This document shows, piece by piece, positions 6,039-8,121 of a DNA stretch of 8,121 nucleotides; position 1 is the first letter of the stretch, and every line of letters begins with the position of its first letter. The notes under the pieces were generated by a model. It was not told the origin of the DNA. It did no database searches and saw only the letters and a program-made list of their open reading frames with translations. The DNA is taken from contig JAEYOM010000062.1 in assembly GCA_023411715.1 (NCBI GenBank), forward strand, positions 1-8,121, written 5' to 3'. The stretch is from Bacillota bacterium. GTDB taxonomy: Bacteria; Bacillota; Clostridia; Acetivibrionales; DTU013. Position numbers and translations under genes: made by a program.

Positions 6039-7329
6039 CTAGGCAAAACATTCTTCCAATCGTATCTGATCGTCCGAGGTTTCTGTTATTCTAGGTGTAA
6101 TTAGCCATTTCATCTTTGCCTTGAATTCGCCCCACGTAAAGCTTTTCCTTTGACTCCTGCGATTCAGCCATTTGAACAGTATCTTCATTGCTTGCCCATA
6201 AAATTCGTTCAGTCCTTTACTATTACCTATTACTCCATAGTAGTTGTAGTAACCTCCGAATTTTGTCTTCAGCATTTCCACTATTCTTTTGATTCTTTTA
6301 TCTCGGTTTCCCTTGCACCATTCGGAAAATGCTTTTATTGATTTTCTTAGTTTGCTTCTGCTGGTCCTTTTTACAATGATGTCTTTGCCTCTGTTGGATA
6401 CCTTCCATCGGAATTCAAACCCAAGAAATTCAAAACTTGTATTTTCATATTTTCTGAATCTGGTGAAGCTTATTATTTTTGTTTTCTCTTCCGCCATCTC
6501 CAGTCCGAATTTTCCAAGTCTTTTCCCTAATGTCCTGTAAAACCTTTCTGCGTCCTCTTTGTATCTGAACGCACATATAAAATTATCGGCCATTCTGCAT
6601 ATGTATGCTTCACCTGTGCTCCTGGGCTTTACTACCTTCTCAAACCATAAGTCCAGCGCGTAATGCAGGTATACATTTGCCAATATTGGGCTTACTACCG
6701 ATCCCTGGGGACACCCGGTTTCCATATTGATAACCCTTCCATCTGTGTCCAATATGCCAGCTTTGAGCCATTTCTGTATTAGGTTCAGAAAGGCTTTATC
6801 TTTTATTCTAAGTGCTAGCATCTTCATCAGCCACTTATGGTCTATGCTATCAAAATAGCTACGTATATCGGCCTCAACTATGTAGCTGTATTTCTGCATT
6901 AACTCTCTGTCTACATCTCTTACGGCTTTTTGCGCCCCGGTTCCTGGTCGGTACCCATAACTGCATTTTAGAAAGTCTTGCTCGTATATTGCTTCCAATA
7001 TGCTTGCGGCCGCTCTCTGTACTATCTTATCCCGAAGTGCAGGCAGTCCGAGTCCTCTCATTTTTCCGTTGCTTTTCGGTATGTACACTCTGTTTACCAG
7101 CTTTGCCTTGTATCTTTTGCTTTTGAGTTCTTCAACCATCGTTTCCAGATTTGTGTCAAGGTTCACCGCAAATTCTTTTGCCGTTTCCTTGTCCACACCT
7201 GATGCCGACTTCTTGTTTATTTCTCTCCATGCCAGATACAATGCTTCCTTGTTCAGTAACCCATAAAGGTTGCCAAATCTGTACGTTTTGTTTTGCTTTT
7301 CTTGCTATTCCCCGCAGTGAGGTTTGCAT
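6039..7329 (-). pseudogene. ltrA: Group II intron reverse transcriptase/maturase, frameshifted, MADN in place of YADD
   Basis: The natural start is the ATG at 7329 after GGAGAAATA, reading MQTSLRGIARKAKQN. The frame then breaks at a GTTTTGTTTTG run (7285-7295, plus strand), and the homologous KTYRFGNLYGLL follows in another frame that stays open for 400 codons from TTG 7241 to TAG 6039. In that 400-residue part: RT2 VYIPKSNGKMRGLGLPALRD (53-71), RT3 IVEADIRSYFDSID (121-134), RT4 GCPQGSVVSPILANVYL (176-192), RT5 ICRMADNF (214-221), RT7 FEFLGFEF, then a maturase X region. There is no HNH endonuclease domain. RT5 should read YADD; here the second catalytic Asp is Asn and Tyr is Met, so cDNA synthesis is probably lost. 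Maturase activity might remain if a product is made, but the upstream shift removes a normal start. Confidence 0.8.
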
Positions 7330-7800
7330 TATTTCTCCAGTCCAGCAGTCCGGATAATATTTCCTTTGTGGGCTGCGTATATTTGTTAACCCTTTCCCCT
7401 GTCATGCATCTTTAGTGGTCTTCATCCACTTTCAAATACACTGTGTAGACGGCTTTCCCGCCCTCTGAGTAATATGGGTTAATCCGACTCCCAGCTATCC
7501 GTCAGCCGTCCTCTTTATCGATTGGATAGGCTTACCCGTACTTAATATACAGGAGCTAGCAGGGTCTCCCAAGTTCCTGTTGCTTCTCTCTATACATGCC
7601 ATGCTCTCTGACCCCGGCAGACCCTCAGAAAACTCACCTTTAACTATTTCTCCGTGTTGGCTTCCATGACGTTAAACATGTCGCCGTCTGCATTTTGCTG
7701 TTACGAGGCTGAATATGCTTTAGGATATACGGTCATCCCTCTGGCCTATATAGTTCTCTGTGTACACTTCACCTTACTGTTGCCAGCTTTGGCGCAACAC
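7330..7800 (-). ncRNA. Group II intron 5' ribozyme part (domains I-III)
   Basis: About 470 bases between the 5' splice site and the reverse transcriptase start. EBS2 GGGAG lies in a loop closed by CAGGA/TCCTG (7575-7579 with 7550-7554). EBS1 TCGATA lies in a loop closed by AGCC/GGCT and TCC/GGA (7504-7532). Motifs such as GGCGGGAAAGCCG and GACAGGGGAAAGGG are of the sort seen in domains I-III of related introns. No obvious truncation. A 50-codon frame (7405 to 7253) overlaps the 3' part and is treated as incidental. Confidence 0.75.
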
Positions 7801-7858
7801 TCGATATGGGAGGCTGGTTAGGCCTTGCCCAATAGAAACTTTCATTCTATCAAAAGCA

Positions 7859-7873
7859 CCAAGCTTTGCTTGG
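7859..7873. repeat. Perfect 6-bp hairpin with TTT loop
   Basis: CCAAGC-TTT-GCTTGG lies 58 bases outside the intron's 5' end. It has the same GC-TTT-GC core as the hairpin in repeat copy 1 (5251-5265), pointing to a family of mini-hairpins in this repeat tract. Confidence 0.5.
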
Positions 7874-7884
7874 CGTAATAACGT

Positions 7885-7995
7885 CTCAGCAGTCGCGACG
7901 CCGACGAGCTGTGACTCGCGCCAGCCCTTCTCCCTGGTGGTACTCGCCACCCCGGATGCATGGGCGAGCAGTGTAGCGAAGCGTAACGACCAGCC
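7885..7995 (+). repeat. Dispersed GC-rich repeat, copy 2
   Basis: Homologous to 5166-5273 in the same orientation, from CTCAGCAGTCGCGACGCC through CCACCCCGGATGCA to CGACCAGCC. The central part between GGGCGAGCAG and CGACCAGCC is TGTAGCGAAGCGTAA, unlike the GCAGGCTTTGCCTGC hairpin of copy 1, although the flanks are conserved. Its 3' end merges into the 43-bp tandem array. Confidence 0.75.
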
Positions 7996-8121
7996 AGGTC
8001 GCATGGGCGAGCAGTGTAGCGAAGCGTAACGACCAGCCAGGTCGCATGGGCGAGCAGTGTAGCGAAGCGTAACGACCAGCCAGGTCGCATGGGCGAGCAG
8101 TGTAGCGAAGCGTAACGACCA
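7958..8121 (+). repeat. 43-bp perfect tandem repeat, continues past window
   Basis: Units start at 7958, 8001, 8044 and 8087, each beginning GCATGGGCGAGCAG and ending CCAGCCAGGTC. Three are complete and the fourth is cut after 35 bases by the window edge. All copies are identical. Each unit has a GC-GAA-GC mini-hairpin core within TAGCGAAGCGTA. Because 43 is not a multiple of three, the array cannot code a repeated peptide. There are no unique spacers. Confidence 0.9.

Larger units (their letters stand above)
5942..7800 (-). mobile_element. Group II intron (about 1.86 kb) with encoded reverse transcriptase
   Basis: The 3' end is fixed by a 34-base domain V (5981-6014) and a domain VI with a GUAA loop and a bulged A seven bases before the terminal AC. 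The 5' end is placed at GTGTTG (7800), which fits GUGY but has T instead of the usual fifth G. Support for that end is strong. Exon bases TATCGA just upstream pair perfectly with TCGATA in an intron hairpin loop (EBS1, 7516-7521), and exon CTCCC (7808-7812) pairs with GGGAG in another loop (EBS2, 7566-7570). EBS1 and EBS2 lie about 280 and 230 bases into the intron, normal spacings. The intron A just 5' of EBS1 can pair with the first 3' exon base T. The reverse transcriptase gene sits in domain IV. Structural class not assigned. Confidence 0.85.
5885..7845 (-). other. Split 33-codon reading frame joined by intron removal
   Basis: Exon 1 (7845 down to 7801) reads MKVSIGQGLTSLPYR; exon 2 (5941 down to 5885) reads YDIAAQLRARRPHMGVLL and then TAG. 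The inferred splice junction falls exactly between codons (CGA, then TAT), so removing the intron gives one continuous frame. Unspliced, the frame instead runs on to VLRQSWQQ and stops within the intron. There is no strong ribosome binding site before the ATG, and the frame is also open upstream into the repeat region, so the true start is unknown. I do not recognise the product; it may be a small gene, a remnant of one, or chance. Confidence 0.3.

Noticed and set aside
7253..7405. A 50-codon frame beginning MTGERVNKYTQPTKE on the minus strand
   Set aside because: It overlaps the intron's ribozyme part and the reverse transcriptase N-terminus in another frame, without a separate ribosome binding site or recognisable family.
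7856..7859. Alternative intron 5' end at GTGCTTTT
   Set aside because: The preceding exon bases AGCTTG have no matching EBS1 in the intron, while the GTGTTG site at 7800 has matching IBS1 and IBS2 pairs in loops at normal spacing.
7774..8090. Minus-strand frames through the tandem repeat
   Set aside because: They come from GC-rich repeats whose 43-bp period shifts frame each unit; the peptides are compositionally odd and lack start signals.
7958..8121. CRISPR array
   Set aside because: The units are directly adjacent and identical; there are no unique spacers and no cas genes in the window.

Overview
The window looks like a piece of accessory genome from a low- to mid-GC Bacillota, most likely a Clostridia member. 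Reasons: AT-rich genes with strong GGAGG-type ribosome binding sites, a pair of ABC-2 type permeases, a PhnB-like VOC protein, a small coiled-coil protein of a type common in clostridia, and a bacterial group II intron. Genus cannot be called from sequence alone.

Layout. (1) 1-2155, plus strand: two consecutive ABC-2-like membrane permease genes, the first cut by the window edge; they are probably the membrane half of an exporter whose ATPase lies upstream. (2) 2329-3476, minus strand: an operon-like run with one good promoter and a perfect palindromic operator candidate, in the order VOC protein (intact), P-loop nucleotide kinase-like gene (3' truncated), flavodoxin-family oxidoreductase (large internal deletion plus frameshift). 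(3) 3506-about 5057, plus strand: an insertion sequence with an intact 475-residue DDE transposase carrying two zinc ribbons. Its leader has inverted arms that could hide the transposase ribosome binding site in read-through RNA but not in RNA started at the element's own extended -10 promoter. (4) 5005-5435: gene-free, GC-rich, full of hairpins, with one copy of a dispersed repeat. (5) 5436-5819, minus strand: a small coiled-coil protein gene with a terminator. (6) 5942-7800, minus strand: a group II intron. Both ends can be placed from domain V, domain VI with its bulged branch A, and matching IBS1/EBS1 and IBS2/EBS2 pairs. Its reverse transcriptase is damaged by a frameshift near the N-terminus and has MADN where YADD is expected. 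(7) 7801-8121: the intron's 5' exon, a second copy of the dispersed repeat, and a perfect 43-bp tandem repeat running off the window.

The parts do not form one pathway. The picture is a chromosomal segment (exporter plus small stress or detoxification operon) decaying by deletion and colonised by an IS, a group II intron and GC-rich REP-like repeats. The most interesting points are the IS leader architecture, the precise intron boundaries (splicing would join a 33-codon reading frame exactly between codons), and the repeat family that keeps its flanks while its central hairpin differs.
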